Assembly: GCF_025244865.1 (NCBI RefSeq)
Contig: NZ_CP104272.1
Coordinates: 806,001-870,000 of the forward strand
Length of the DNA stretch: 64,000 nucleotides
Direction of reading: 5' to 3'
DNA from: Arthrobacter sp. zg-Y1110
GTDB taxonomy: Bacteria; Actinomycetota; Actinomycetes; Actinomycetales; Micrococcaceae
Translations under genes and position numbers: made by a program
Notes under the pieces: model-generated
What the model saw: only the letters and a program-made list of their open reading frames with translations
Database searches by the model: none
What the model was told of the DNA's origin: nothing
Shown here: positions 54,318 through 63,201 of the stretch, one piece after another
How the letters are laid out: each line of letters starts with the position of its first letter
Position numbering within the stretch: the stretch's first letter is position 1

Positions 54318-54980
54318 ATGCATAAAGTTCTCCGCCGTTCCGTCCGAGTGAGGCTTGCGACCGTCGCTGTTGCAGTCCCGTTGCTGTTCCTGATTGCGTG
54401 CTCGGGTGCGTCGGGGGATCCCGGCGATTCCGGTGCAGGGGAGTCGCCTTCAAGCCCGGCTTCCACGGCTTCGGAAACGCCGACGCCGACGCCCACTCCC
54501 AGTGCCAAGTACAAGCCTGCGTCTGCTGAGGGCCCTGCGGAGAATGTCCCTTTGCCGGTGATGCCGGAGGAGGCGAAGGTTCAGTCGAAGGAAGGGCTCG
54601 AGGCCTTTGCCCGGTATTGGTACGAGGCAGCGAATTACGGGTACGAGACCGGCGACGTGGGGCCGGTCCAGGCGATTAGCAGTCCGGACTGCACAACGTG
54701 CCTGAACTACTACGAGGTAGTCGACAACGGTTTCCGGGAGAACGACTGGATAGCCAACGCGAATATCGACGTCCGGGACGCGTACTCCGACTACGTGCTC
54801 ACCCCCGAGGGGCGCTATCAGGCCTTAGCACAATTCACACAGGACGCAATGGAGTACTACGGTCCCGAAGGATTGCAAGGGAATGAAGAGGCCGACGTGG
54901 CACCGTCCGTGCAGCTCTTCGAAGCAACATGGAACGGGGACAAATGGGTTGCGATGAATATCGTGACGATAAAGGGGTGA
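54318..54980 (+). CDS. DUF6318-like secreted lipoprotein
   Basis: The ATG at 54318 (MHKVLRRSVRV) begins a 220-residue lipoprotein with lipobox FLIAC. A Pro/Thr-rich spacer follows (TPTPTPTPSAKY). The conserved ending KEGLEAFARYWYEAANYGYE and SPDCTTCLNYYEVVDNG matches actinobacterial DUF6318 lipoproteins. A membrane-anchored outer-face role is expected; function unknown. It sits 7 bases ahead of the next gene, so the two are co-transcribed. Confidence 0.8.
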   Translation: MHKVLRRSVRVRLATVAVAVPLLFLIACSGASGDPGDSGAGESPSSPASTASETPTPTPTPSAKYKPASAEGPAENVPLPVMPEEAKVQSKEGLEAFARYWYEAANYGYETGDVGPVQAISSPDCTTCLNYYEVVDNGFRENDWIANANIDVRDAYSDYVLTPEGRYQALAQFTQDAMEYYGPEGLQGNEEADVAPSVQLFEATWNGDKWVAMNIVTIKG

Positions 54981-54987
54981 GAAGAAG

Positions 54988-55887
54988 ATGTCGCCATGGA
55001 TCTCCCGAACGTTGTCTGTTACCGCCATTACAGGGTTTCTGTTGATGATGCTTTCCGATCACGCAATCGGAGTCGGGGGAGGCAACGGAAAAATTGAAGG
55101 TAGTGGGACTGTTGTCGGTTCCGTATTCCGGCAGGATCCTAGCTCAGGAATGTGGACCCAGATGCCTGTGGGTATCCCTGATGATCCTGAGGGCTATCGT
55201 TTTGAGCCGGTCTGTTTTGATGACCTTGCCGGCGATGTCTCCTGCCTGGCAGCGAACCAGGCCGCGTGCACCGCTGGGGAAGACGGTCGGCTTGTCTATT
55301 GGTTCTCAGGATTGAAGGCAACGGACCCGAGTACTTGGGAAAAGGTCAGCGAGACCCCGTCCTGCATCTACTCCGAAGAGCCGGTCGACGTCGGCGAGCA
55401 GATCCAGGCACAGATCCTCACCGCTTTCCAGGAACGCCCGATAGCTTCCGGGAAACTGGTCCTTCAGCCCAGTCCGCACACCTTGGTAGGGATGGAAACC
55501 AATGTCTACGTCGAGGCCGCGGAACAGGTCTTTGAAATGGTGCTGCTGGACCAGACGGTCCGGATTGTTGCGACCCCCACTGAGTTCGAGCTGAACTACG
55601 GGGACGGCACGGTGTACGGGCCCACCAGTGTCCCGGGGGCGCCGTTGGCCCAGGACCGGTGGGGCGAGCAGACCCAGACCAGCCACAAATACGATGCCAG
55701 CGGCGACTACCAAGTGGGTGCGACGGTGCATTTCTCCGGAACCTATTCCGTGAACGGCGGGCCGATGATTCCCATCGACGGCCGGGCCGCGGTGTCCTCC
55801 GAATCCCAGACCCTGAGCGTCTGGCGGGCGGAAACCCGCAGCGTGGCCGACAACTGCCTGGTGAACCCCAACGGCGTCGGATGCTAG
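54988..55887 (+). CDS. Secreted PKD-domain-like protein
   Basis: The 299-residue protein has an N-terminal signal peptide (TAITGFLLMMLS) but no lipobox. The middle holds cysteine pairs (PVCFDDLAGDVSC, AACTAG). Residues of about 190-285 show a PKD-like strand pattern: ELNYGDGTVYGPT and SHKYDASGDYQVGATVHFSG. It likely forms a surface pair with the DUF6318 lipoprotein. Function unknown. Confidence 0.78.
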   Translation: MSPWISRTLSVTAITGFLLMMLSDHAIGVGGGNGKIEGSGTVVGSVFRQDPSSGMWTQMPVGIPDDPEGYRFEPVCFDDLAGDVSCLAANQAACTAGEDGRLVYWFSGLKATDPSTWEKVSETPSCIYSEEPVDVGEQIQAQILTAFQERPIASGKLVLQPSPHTLVGMETNVYVEAAEQVFEMVLLDQTVRIVATPTEFELNYGDGTVYGPTSVPGAPLAQDRWGEQTQTSHKYDASGDYQVGATVHFSGTYSVNGGPMIPIDGRAAVSSESQTLSVWRAETRSVADNCLVNPNGVGC

Positions 55888-56085
55888 CCCGGCACACACA
55901 GCGTGGTATGAGCCTGCGAGCTACGGGTTCAAGCAGGCGAAGCCGGGCTCGTGGAGCGACAAGCAGCCCGGAGTGTGACAGCGATCAGACGGTACCGGCC
56001 GGGCAGAGCGGTGCGGCACATAGTCGGGCTCTTCCTGCCTCTCCATGTCGAGCAGTCTGCCCCGGAGGGCCGCGAATCGCGTGAG

Positions 56086-56161
56086 TTCCGGGCGCCGGGC
56101 CCGGAAATCCTTCGATTTGTCGGAATCCCTACGGTTTGTGACAATCCCTGCGCCGCGCAGC
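56086..56161. repeat. Inverted-arm and palindromic head of the repeat array
   Basis: TTCCGGGC/GCCCGGAA flank 5 bases at 56086-56106. Two left arms follow: CGATTTGTCGGAATCCC (56113-56129) and ACGGTTTGTGACAATCCC (56131-56148). The palindrome CTGCGCCGCGCAG (56148-56160) is the core. The arms face opposite to the array on the right. The rest of the gap 55888-56085 holds nothing I recognise. Confidence 0.75.
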
Positions 56162-56405
56162 GCGGGGATCCGGCCAAGGTGCGGGGATTCGGACAAACCG
56201 CAGGGTGGATCCGGACAAGGTGCGGGGATTCGGACAAACCGCAGGGGGGCTCCGGACAAGGTGGGGGGATTCGGACAAACCGCAGCGGGGATTCGGACAA
56301 ACCGCAGGGGGCTCCGGACAAGGTGGGGGGATTCGGACAAACCGCAGGGGGATCCGGACAAGGTGCGGGGATGCGGACAAACCGCAGCGGGGATCCGGAC
56401 AAGGA
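56162..56405. repeat. Tandem array of about 12 units of ~20 bp
   Basis: Unit A is GGGGATTCGGACAAACCGCA (six copies, starting near 56183, 56224, 56265, 56287, 56327 and 56367). Unit B is GGATCCGGACAAGGTGC with small changes (six copies). They alternate A-B with period about 41 except for one A-A pair near 56265-56305. No nearby genes of a mobile element were found. The array occupies the gap between a plus-strand gene and a minus-strand gene that converge on it. Confidence 0.9.
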
Positions 56406-56475
56406 TGGCGAAGTGGAAGTCGTCACCACCGCGACCATGAGGTACGTGCATGGTGGACCCAACACATGACAGCTG

Positions 56476-57279
56476 CTAGACCGATTCCGGCCGCGGCACC
56501 GCAAAAAGTGTCCGGGGATCCTGCAACACTGCGGGATAGCTGAACGCCGACCGCGGAATGCTCCCGGAAAGCTTCACTTGCCGCACCGCCGTATCGTTCG
56601 TGAGCTCGACGGGCCCGGCACGGCCCAGAAGCAGCCGGGTCCGTTCAGCAGGAGAAAGAACAGCCACCTGGTCGCCGTCGTCCATGTCCTCCAGCAACCG
56701 AACCAGCTGCCGGCCCTTCTTGCCGGTGATCGGAGTGCCCTTGGCGGAAAGCATCGGCAGGACGATGGCGGCAGCATCGCCGTCGGGCACTGCACGCACC
56801 ACCCACAGCGCTTCGCCGGGAGCAGGGTCAACAGGATCCGGAACATCGGCAGGGGAGGGCCATACATAGGGCAAACCGGCATCGGTGTCCGGAAACAGCG
56901 GCCCGTAGACGTCCGGAGACTTCTCGATGAGGTTGGAGCGATGGCTTCGGTGCAGCTCCTCGTCGCCTATCCAGGCGGGAAGGTCGACGTCGGCCTCCGA
57001 AGCTTCCGCAGCCTCCGGAGCGAACTCCAGGATCTGTTCCCGGACGGTATCGGCATGGCCGCGGGCAATCCACTCATCCGTCATCGCCAGCCCGTAGGCG
57101 GTGAGCGCGGGCACGAAGCCCTTCCACATCAGCAGGGCGGGGTGGCGCTGCCAGCCGTAATCGGGAACCACCAACCCGCGCAATAACTGCAGGGTTTCCA
57201 CCCGCTGCTTGCCAAGCCGCGCCTGGTCCAGGACGGCGGCGCTGCGGGCGAAGCCCGGATACGGAAGGAAGGTCTGCAC
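56476..57279 (-). CDS. MSMEG_6728-like protein (pyrimidine-dimer glycosylase-like domain)
   Basis: This 267-residue protein begins MQTFLPYPGFARSAAVLDQ and has LGKQRVETLQLLRGLVV and HPALLMWKGFVPALTAYGL, the signature of a mycobacterial/actinobacterial family distantly related to T4-type DNA glycosylases. DNA repair function is not proved. The C-terminal half carries extra sequence. It is the first of three adjacent minus-strand genes in this stretch, each with its own short gap. Confidence 0.8.
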   Translation of the reverse strand: MQTFLPYPGFARSAAVLDQARLGKQRVETLQLLRGLVVPDYGWQRHPALLMWKGFVPALTAYGLAMTDEWIARGHADTVREQILEFAPEAAEASEADVDLPAWIGDEELHRSHRSNLIEKSPDVYGPLFPDTDAGLPYVWPSPADVPDPVDPAPGEALWVVRAVPDGDAAAIVLPMLSAKGTPITGKKGRQLVRLLEDMDDGDQVAVLSPAERTRLLLGRAGPVELTNDTAVRQVKLSGSIPRSAFSYPAVLQDPRTLFAVPRPESV

Positions 57280-57291
57280 GGGCCTAGTCTG

Positions 57292-57849
57292 TCACTGCCC
57301 GCCGGTGCCGAACTGCCGGACCATGATCAGGTCACGGAAAGTATGGGTTCCCACCTGGAAGGACCGACGCCCGAAGGTCTGGAACCCGGATTTGCGGTAA
57401 AAGGACTGGGCCCGCACATTACGGTTGTTCACGCCCAGCCACATGGACCGGGCACCCGCCGACTCAGCCGCTCGGGCAGCAGCTTCGACCAGCTGCCCGG
57501 CAAGACCGCTTCCGTGCATAGCCGGATCCAGGTAGAACTTGCTCAGCTCGGCCGAGGGCAGCACCGCCCGCCCCGACTCCAGGGCCTCCACGACCTCCGG
57601 ATCGGACGGCGGCGCCAGCACCAGCAGGCAATAACCGGTTAGCCGGCCCTCCGTCCGGGAGACCAGCACACGGTAGGTCTCGTCCGTGAGATAACCGGCG
57701 AAGCGCTCCGCGGAAAGATTCGCCGCGATAAACGCCGCGCTGTCCTCCGGGGTTACCTCAGGCGGGCAGGCCAGCGGAAAGGTGACGGCAGCCAGGTCGG
57801 CAAGCCCGGGAACATCTTCAAGCGTTGCGGATGAAATGGAAGCTTGCAC
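57292..57849 (-). CDS. GNAT family N-acetyltransferase
   Basis: The 185-residue protein has the GNAT fold with the acetyl-CoA loop in HGSGLAGQLVEAA and the C-terminal NVRAQSFYRKSGFQTFG motif. It should transfer an acetyl group from acetyl-CoA to an amine; the substrate is unknown. It ends 13 bases past the MSMEG_6728-like gene start and is likely co-transcribed. Confidence 0.9.
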   Translation of the reverse strand: MQASISSATLEDVPGLADLAAVTFPLACPPEVTPEDSAAFIAANLSAERFAGYLTDETYRVLVSRTEGRLTGYCLLVLAPPSDPEVVEALESGRAVLPSAELSKFYLDPAMHGSGLAGQLVEAAARAAESAGARSMWLGVNNRNVRAQSFYRKSGFQTFGRRSFQVGTHTFRDLIMVRQFGTGGQ

Positions 57850-57912
57850 CCTTCCAGCATAGGCACGAGGAACGCCGGACCGGCCCGCCCCGTAACCTGG
57901 CAGGATCCTGGA

Positions 57913-58548
57913 TCAGTACCGCGCGTAGAGCTCGCCCACCTGCAGCGCGGTATCCACGGTGTTGTCCGGACCCGGAAGCGGGCAAGCCCATGCCTCGTCA
58001 TACGCGCAGGAGGGGTTGTAAAGGAAGTTGAAATCCAGGATCAGGCTGCCGGGAAGATCGCCCGATCCGAGGTTCGCACCCTTGATCGTGTCCAGCAGGT
58101 ACCGTCCCCCTCCGTAGCTGCCGCCGTCGACGCCGGACGTCGCATCGCGCACGGGAATGAAGATCCCGCCGCCGTAGGAGTCCAGATGCCAGACCGCCAG
58201 GCTGCCTACGCCGTCGGCGGTGACCGTGCCGAGCCGGGTGAACGGCACCACGCCGTCCGTCCCCGTAGCGACCTCCATCTTCTCGCCGGCGCCGGCGTCG
58301 TCAATTACCGCCTCGAACCGGAACGCCGGATCGTAGCGGGCCGTCCGCAGCCCGCGGAAGCGGCGGCGTGTGTCTTCGGGAAGGGGCGACGCCGGGTGGG
58401 TGCCGAAGAGCCGGTCCCGTCCGGTGGCCCACAAGGCATGGGAGTGCGACGCCGACATGCCGTCGGCGGCTCGCCTCGCCTGCTCGTAAAGGGCGAACAT
58501 GTTACGACGCCAATCGGCGGTGTCAAGGGCTGTGACGGGAGATACCAT
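57913..58548 (-). CDS. DUF1684 family protein
   Basis: The ATG at 58548 (MVSPVTALD) gives 211 residues with the DUF1684 signatures YDPAFRFEAVI, GGGSYGGGRYLLDT-like and LILDFNFLYNPSCAYD. DUF1684 proteins are small enzymes or binding proteins of unknown role with conserved Asp/Cys positions. A divergent TauE/SafE gene begins 22 bases away, so the two share a promoter region. Confidence 0.86.
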   Translation of the reverse strand: MVSPVTALDTADWRRNMFALYEQARRAADGMSASHSHALWATGRDRLFGTHPASPLPEDTRRRFRGLRTARYDPAFRFEAVIDDAGAGEKMEVATGTDGVVPFTRLGTVTADGVGSLAVWHLDSYGGGIFIPVRDATSGVDGGSYGGGRYLLDTIKGANLGSGDLPGSLILDFNFLYNPSCAYDEAWACPLPGPDNTVDTALQVGELYARY

Positions 58549-58570
58549 GCGTCCAGCGTAGTGTGTTCGA

Positions 58571-59317
58571 GTGACTACCGGACTCCTCATAGTGGTGCTC
58601 GTCGCCATCTTCATCGGCGCGATCGCCCAGCGGATCGCCGGCCTGGGCTTTGCGCTCCTGATTTCCCCCTTCCTGGTGATCATCCTCGGCTCCCACGGGG
58701 GAGTGCTGATGGTGAACATCTGCGGACTGGTCTCTTCGCTGCTGATCATGTCCCGCGTCTGGCGGGACGTGGACTGGTCCATGTACCGCTGGTTGGCCGT
58801 CCCCGCGGTGATTGCCAGCGTGCCGGCATCAGCGGCCGCGGTTTACCTTCCCGCCGCACCGCTGGCCGTGACGGTGGGCGCCGTCGTCCTCGTGGCGCTG
58901 AGCATCTCACTGCTCCTGCAACGCACCTCCGTGGTGCTGACCGGCAACGTCCCGAAAGCCGTGGCCGGTTTCGCTTCCGGGATCACGAACGCGATGGCCG
59001 GCGTCGGCGGTCCCGCCGTAAGCGTGTACGCGTTGCTGGCCCGTTGGCCGCAACGTCCGTTCGCAGCCACGCTGCAGCCGTTCTTCGTCACCACGGCCAT
59101 GGTCACCCTGACGTCCAAGCTACTGCTGGATCCGGGACAGATACCGCCGTTCCAGCCCTGGGCGTGGGCCTTGATCGGGCTCATGATTGTGGGCGGGATC
59201 TACGTCGGCGAGAAACTGCAGCGCTACATCCGCGATGACCAGGCTCGGCTGGCCGTGATCGTCATTGCGTTCATCGGTGCGGCAGCGGCACTGGTCAAGG
59301 GCCTGGTCGACCTCTAG
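58571..59317 (+). CDS. TauE/SafE family transporter (paralogue 2)
   Basis: The 248-residue membrane protein starts at a GTG. IFIGAIAQRIAGLGFALL, DVDWSMYRWLAVPAVIA, PKAVAGFASGITNAMAGVGG and ARWPQRPFAATLQPFFVT repeat the pattern of paralogue 1 (46861-47610). Anion export or uptake (sulfite-type) is the family role. Substrate unknown. Confidence 0.9.
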   Translation: MTTGLLIVVLVAIFIGAIAQRIAGLGFALLISPFLVIILGSHGGVLMVNICGLVSSLLIMSRVWRDVDWSMYRWLAVPAVIASVPASAAAVYLPAAPLAVTVGAVVLVALSISLLLQRTSVVLTGNVPKAVAGFASGITNAMAGVGGPAVSVYALLARWPQRPFAATLQPFFVTTAMVTLTSKLLLDPGQIPPFQPWAWALIGLMIVGGIYVGEKLQRYIRDDQARLAVIVIAFIGAAAALVKGLVDL

Positions 59318-59391
59318 GGCACCGCCGGAGTTACCCGACTCACGCCGGCGCCTCAACGGGCTGTGCAGGGCCGGATGGCACGATAGAAACG

Positions 59392-60684
59392 ATGAAAATT
59401 TTATTGCGGCCGAAGAAGCCGGGTGTGCCGCCCATGCCACTCTGGTTGCAGGGGACCTTCGAACTGGGCCAGGCCGCGGTGCTTTCCGCCCTGCTGGTCC
59501 TCCTGCCGCTCATCGGCGTGTGGTTTGCCAACGGGTTTACGGATCGGGACTTCACCTCCCTGGCCCGCCTGGGCGGCCAGGCCTGGCTGCTGATCCACGG
59601 CGTGCCGATGTCGCTGAGCTTCCCCGCCGGTGAACTGGGAGAGGCGCCCGCCTCCGGGCTGCTCTCCTTCTTTCCGCTGGGACTGACCCTGATTCCGTTC
59701 TTCCTGTCCTGGCGGGCCGGCCGACGGCTTGCCCGGGCCTCCTATACGGACCAGCTTTGGCAAGCACTGCTGGGCGCACTGGGCACCTATGCGCTGATCG
59801 GTGCCGCGGCGGCGTACTTCTGCAGTACCGAGGGCGTGCGGATTTCGGTAACTGCCGGCGCACTGGTGCCGCTGATCGCCGCAGGTGCCGGGCTCATTGT
59901 GGGTGCCCGCATGGAGGCCGGTTCCTGGGTGCGGTTGATCGGCATGGACCTGACCGATTGGATTGCGCGCACCAGCCAGCATTCCCGCTGGGCGGGTTCA
60001 TACATGTGGGCCGCGCTGCGCGCCGGCGCGGTAGGCACGCTCGCTGCGCTGGGGCTGTCCGCCGTGCTGCTCGTGGTGGCCCTGGCAATGAACTGGGCCG
60101 AGATCGCGTCCGTCTACGAACGGCTCGACGCCGGTGCGCTGGGCGGGGCGGTGCTCACCGTGGTGGAACTGGGGCTGATGCCGAACTTCGTGGTCTGGAC
60201 GCTGGGCTGGGCGTCGGGCGCAGGCTTCTCGCTCGGAACTGGAAGCATGATCAGTCCGCTGGAAACCACCGTCGGTCCGCTGCCGGCACTGCCGGTGCTG
60301 GCGGCCCTGCCCGTGGGAAACATGGAATACGGCTACGCGGCACTGCTGATCCCGGTGACGGCCGGGATCCTGGCGGGCTGGTGGTTCCTCCGGGAAGGCG
60401 AAAACCACTTCGACGAGTGGCTTTCCATCAAGATCCGCGCCCGCTGGTTCACCGCACCCGTTTCCACGCTTGTACTCGGGGTGATTGTCGGTCTGGTGTC
60501 CGGAGTCCTGGCCGCCGGCGCTGCCTGGCTGGCCCTCGGCTCCCTCGGCATCGGACGCTTCGTCAGCCTCGGACCGGATCCGTTGTGCCTGGGGCTGTGG
60601 GTGGCCGCGGAAGTAGGGATCGGCGTCGTCATTGGTTACGCAGTAGGGCCGTGGCTCGAGCGTGAACCCAAGCCGGACGCCTAG
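59392..60684 (+). CDS. PerM-like (DUF6350) integral membrane protein
   Basis: The 430-residue membrane protein has about ten helices with an early ELGQAAVLSALLVLLPLIGV. It resembles actinobacterial PerM (Mycobacterium Rv0955), which in those genomes lies directly before purN and purH. PerM is linked to cell division in mycobacteria. The same neighbourhood (perM, purN, purH) supports the call, although here a small minus-strand gene sits between it and purN. Confidence 0.84.
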   Translation: MKILLRPKKPGVPPMPLWLQGTFELGQAAVLSALLVLLPLIGVWFANGFTDRDFTSLARLGGQAWLLIHGVPMSLSFPAGELGEAPASGLLSFFPLGLTLIPFFLSWRAGRRLARASYTDQLWQALLGALGTYALIGAAAAYFCSTEGVRISVTAGALVPLIAAGAGLIVGARMEAGSWVRLIGMDLTDWIARTSQHSRWAGSYMWAALRAGAVGTLAALGLSAVLLVVALAMNWAEIASVYERLDAGALGGAVLTVVELGLMPNFVVWTLGWASGAGFSLGTGSMISPLETTVGPLPALPVLAALPVGNMEYGYAALLIPVTAGILAGWWFLREGENHFDEWLSIKIRARWFTAPVSTLVLGVIVGLVSGVLAAGAAWLALGSLGIGRFVSLGPDPLCLGLWVAAEVGIGVVIGYAVGPWLEREPKPDA

Positions 60685-61112
60685 CGGATCTGCTGGAACG
60701 GCAGGTATTCCGCCTCGCAGGCTTCCACGCCATCGAGGGTGAGGGCGGAGCGCATGCAGGATTCGTAGGTTACGGTCTCATCCCAAAGCAAGGCCATTCC
60801 GGCCAGCCCCAAAGTAGTGAGGGCCGTGATGACCAGGCCCAGCGACACCAGTACCGGGATCAGCGGCCCCATCCGGCGCCTCGCCAGCTTGACCACGGCG
60901 ATGATCCCCACCACCAGTGCGGCGATCCCCAGCGCAAGCGGGATCAGCTTCCACGGCAGCACCAGGTTGCTGCTCAGCAGTGTGGCGAACATCAGGAGCC
61001 AGAACACTCGCACATACTGAATCGCGTTGCGCTTTTGCTCGTCTGAAGGCGCGGGATGGCGGCTGTCGGGCGCGGGCAGGGTCTTGGTCTGGTGCTGGGT
61101 GCCGTCGGTCAT
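60681..61112 (-). CDS. Small membrane protein of unknown function
   Basis: This 143-residue protein has an N-terminal charged segment of about 30 residues and three or four hydrophobic helices (FWLLMFATLLSSNLVLPWKL, LALGIAALVVGIIAVV, LVSLGLVITALTTLGLAG). The C-terminus contains two cysteines (ESCMRS, VEACEAE). No family is recognised beyond a conserved actinobacterial type. It converges on the PerM-like gene with a 4-base overlap and is divergent from purN. Confidence 0.72.
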   Translation of the reverse strand: MTDGTQHQTKTLPAPDSRHPAPSDEQKRNAIQYVRVFWLLMFATLLSSNLVLPWKLIPLALGIAALVVGIIAVVKLARRRMGPLIPVLVSLGLVITALTTLGLAGMALLWDETVTYESCMRSALTLDGVEACEAEYLPFQQIR

Positions 61113-61152
61113 GGGTTTAAGCGTAGGGGACGCCGCGTCCTATGGTGGACGC

Positions 61153-61731
61153 ATGCGCATCGTAGTCCTCGTGTCCGGCACCGGATCCAACCTCCAAGCG
61201 GTGCTGGACGCCGTCCGTGACGGCAGGCTTGACGTGGAGATTACCGCCGTCGGCTCCGACAGGCCCGGAACCTACGGGGTCCAGCGCGCCGCCGACGCCG
61301 GCTACCCGACCTTCGTGGTCCCCTTCCGGGACTTCCCGGTGCGGGCGGACTGGAACCGGGCACTCACGGAGAAGGTTGCCTCCTATAAGCCGGATCTGGT
61401 CCTCTCCTCCGGATTCATGCGGATTGTGGACGAGCATTTCATCGACACCTTCGAGGGACGCTACCTCAACACCCACCCGGCGTTGCTGCCGTCCTTCCCC
61501 GGGGCGCACGGGGTCCGTGACGCACTTGCCTATGGTGTGAAGGTCACCGGCTGCACGGTTCACCTGGCCGACGCCGGTGTCGACACCGGGCCGATCCTCG
61601 CCCAGGCCGCCGTCGAAGTGCTCGACGGCGACACTGAGGAAACGCTGCACGAACGCATCAAGGTGCAGGAACGGCGGCTGCTGATTGAAACGCTGGATCG
61701 GATCAGCCGCGAAGGCCTGCCGGCGCTGTAA
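61153..61731 (+). CDS. purN: Phosphoribosylglycinamide formyltransferase
   Basis: The ATG at 61153 (MRIVVLVSGTGSNLQ) gives 192 residues. The catalytic trio is in NTHPALLPSFPGAHG (Asn, His) and DAGVDTGPI (Asp). It formylates GAR using 10-formyl-tetrahydrofolate in purine synthesis. In related genomes purH follows directly; here a minus-strand transporter gene and a short gene separate them by 1.9 kb. Confidence 0.95.
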   Translation: MRIVVLVSGTGSNLQAVLDAVRDGRLDVEITAVGSDRPGTYGVQRAADAGYPTFVVPFRDFPVRADWNRALTEKVASYKPDLVLSSGFMRIVDEHFIDTFEGRYLNTHPALLPSFPGAHGVRDALAYGVKVTGCTVHLADAGVDTGPILAQAAVEVLDGDTEETLHERIKVQERRLLIETLDRISREGLPAL

Positions 61732-61738
61732 CCACCGG

Positions 61739-63091
61739 CTAGTCCAGGGCCGCACCCTTTGTCTCGGGTGCGAACCGGGCCATCCACAGTACGGCCATGA
61801 GGACCAGGACACCGGCCAGGGCGAAGGACATCGGTAGTCCCAGGTAGGGCCAGAGCACCGACACGAAGATCAGCGGGCCGAACCCGGCGCCGATCCGGGA
61901 AACGGTGGATGCCCAGCCGAAACCGCTGCCGCGCAGATTGGTGGGGTAGAGCTCCGACACGTAGGCGTAGAGCACGGGGATGGCTACCTGCACCACAAAC
62001 CCGTACACCAGCAGCAAGACCGTGGCGGCAGCGGGGACGTCCACCACCAGGGCGACCACCACCAGGATGGCAGCCGAAAGCGGACCGGTGATCGCCAGGA
62101 TCCATTTCCGGCCGACCTTTTCCACGAGCAGCGCCGCCACGATGACGCCCAACAGGCCGACGGCGGCCATCCCCGAGGTGGTCAGGAACGCGCGGTGTTC
62201 GGCGAACCCGGCATCCACGAGGATTTTCGGCATCCACTGCAGGGCCAGGTAATAGACCAGAAGGATGGTCAGGAACAGGGACCAGGCGGCAATGGTGGTC
62301 TTGGCGCTGAACCGCCAGAGATCCGTGAGCTGGGTGCCGACGGTGCGCAGGGACAGCTTCTCGGGGGCCTGCGGTTCGGGCAGGTGCCATTCGGTCTGCG
62401 TCCCGCCGGTGCGGCGGACCAGATCATCGATGACCGCGGAAGCTTCCTCCGTGCGGCCCATCCGGACCAGATAAAGCGGAGACTCCGGAACCGAGCGCCG
62501 CACCCAGAAGACCAGGAATGCGGGGATCACCATGATCAGCATGGTGTAGCGCCAATCCGCGAAAGTGGCCATGATGGCCGCTGAGGTGACACCGCACAGC
62601 GCTGCGCCGACGGGCCACCAGCCGTCCATACCGGTCAGCACCCTTCCCCGCTGTTTCTTCGGAGTGAACTCACCCACCAGGGCATAGTCCACCGGAACGC
62701 AGCCGCCCAGCCCGAAACCGGCCATGAAACGGAAGATGCAGAACCAGACAATGTCCGGGGAGAAGGCTCCCAGCACCGTAAAGATCGAGAACACCAGCAG
62801 CGTGGCGGAAAATGCCCGCTTCCGGCCGATCGCGTCGGCAATGGAACCCCAGACGAAGGCACCGATCGCCATGCCGAGCAGGTTGGCTGTTCCAATCCAG
62901 GCGGCCTGAGCCGGGACCAGGTCCCATTCCTTGGAGAGCAGGGGAATCAGGACGCCGTTCAGCGTTACATCCCAGGCATCGAACATAAAGCCGAGGCCGC
63001 CGATGAGGAAGATTTTGCCCTGAACCTTCCACCGCCAGGGCAGGTTCTGGACCACCTGGTCTCCGGTGGGCAGGGCGTTGGTGACGGACAT
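61739..63091 (-). CDS. MFS transporter (sugar/organic acid:H+ symporter-like)
   Basis: This 450-residue protein has 12 helices with the family motif DVTLNGVLIPLLSKEW, WGSIADAIGRKRAF and DYALVGEFTPKKQRGR. It is similar to metabolite:H+ symporters and SV2-like carriers, and aromatic or sugar acids are common substrates. It interrupts the purN-purH order. The start is ATG with GAAAGG-like sequence upstream. Confidence 0.88.
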   Translation of the reverse strand: MSVTNALPTGDQVVQNLPWRWKVQGKIFLIGGLGFMFDAWDVTLNGVLIPLLSKEWDLVPAQAAWIGTANLLGMAIGAFVWGSIADAIGRKRAFSATLLVFSIFTVLGAFSPDIVWFCIFRFMAGFGLGGCVPVDYALVGEFTPKKQRGRVLTGMDGWWPVGAALCGVTSAAIMATFADWRYTMLIMVIPAFLVFWVRRSVPESPLYLVRMGRTEEASAVIDDLVRRTGGTQTEWHLPEPQAPEKLSLRTVGTQLTDLWRFSAKTTIAAWSLFLTILLVYYLALQWMPKILVDAGFAEHRAFLTTSGMAAVGLLGVIVAALLVEKVGRKWILAITGPLSAAILVVVALVVDVPAAATVLLLVYGFVVQVAIPVLYAYVSELYPTNLRGSGFGWASTVSRIGAGFGPLIFVSVLWPYLGLPMSFALAGVLVLMAVLWMARFAPETKGAALD

Positions 63092-63201
63092 GTGGTTCGG
63101 GGCCTTTCGGAGGGGAGGTGCGCGGGTTCGGGGAGAACACTACCGCGGCGGAGCCACTACATGTGGATAAAACCGAAGGGACTCGCGCGGGAAGGGAGCA
63201 T

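Noticed and set aside
56162..56405. CRISPR array
   Set aside because: Units are contiguous with no unique spacers, and no cas genes are near.
55921..56504. Long open frames on both strands through the repeat array, coding Pro/Ser- or Gly/Arg-rich repeats
   Set aside because: They follow from the repeat period and GC content, appear in several frames at once, and have no start with a ribosome-binding site or known domain.
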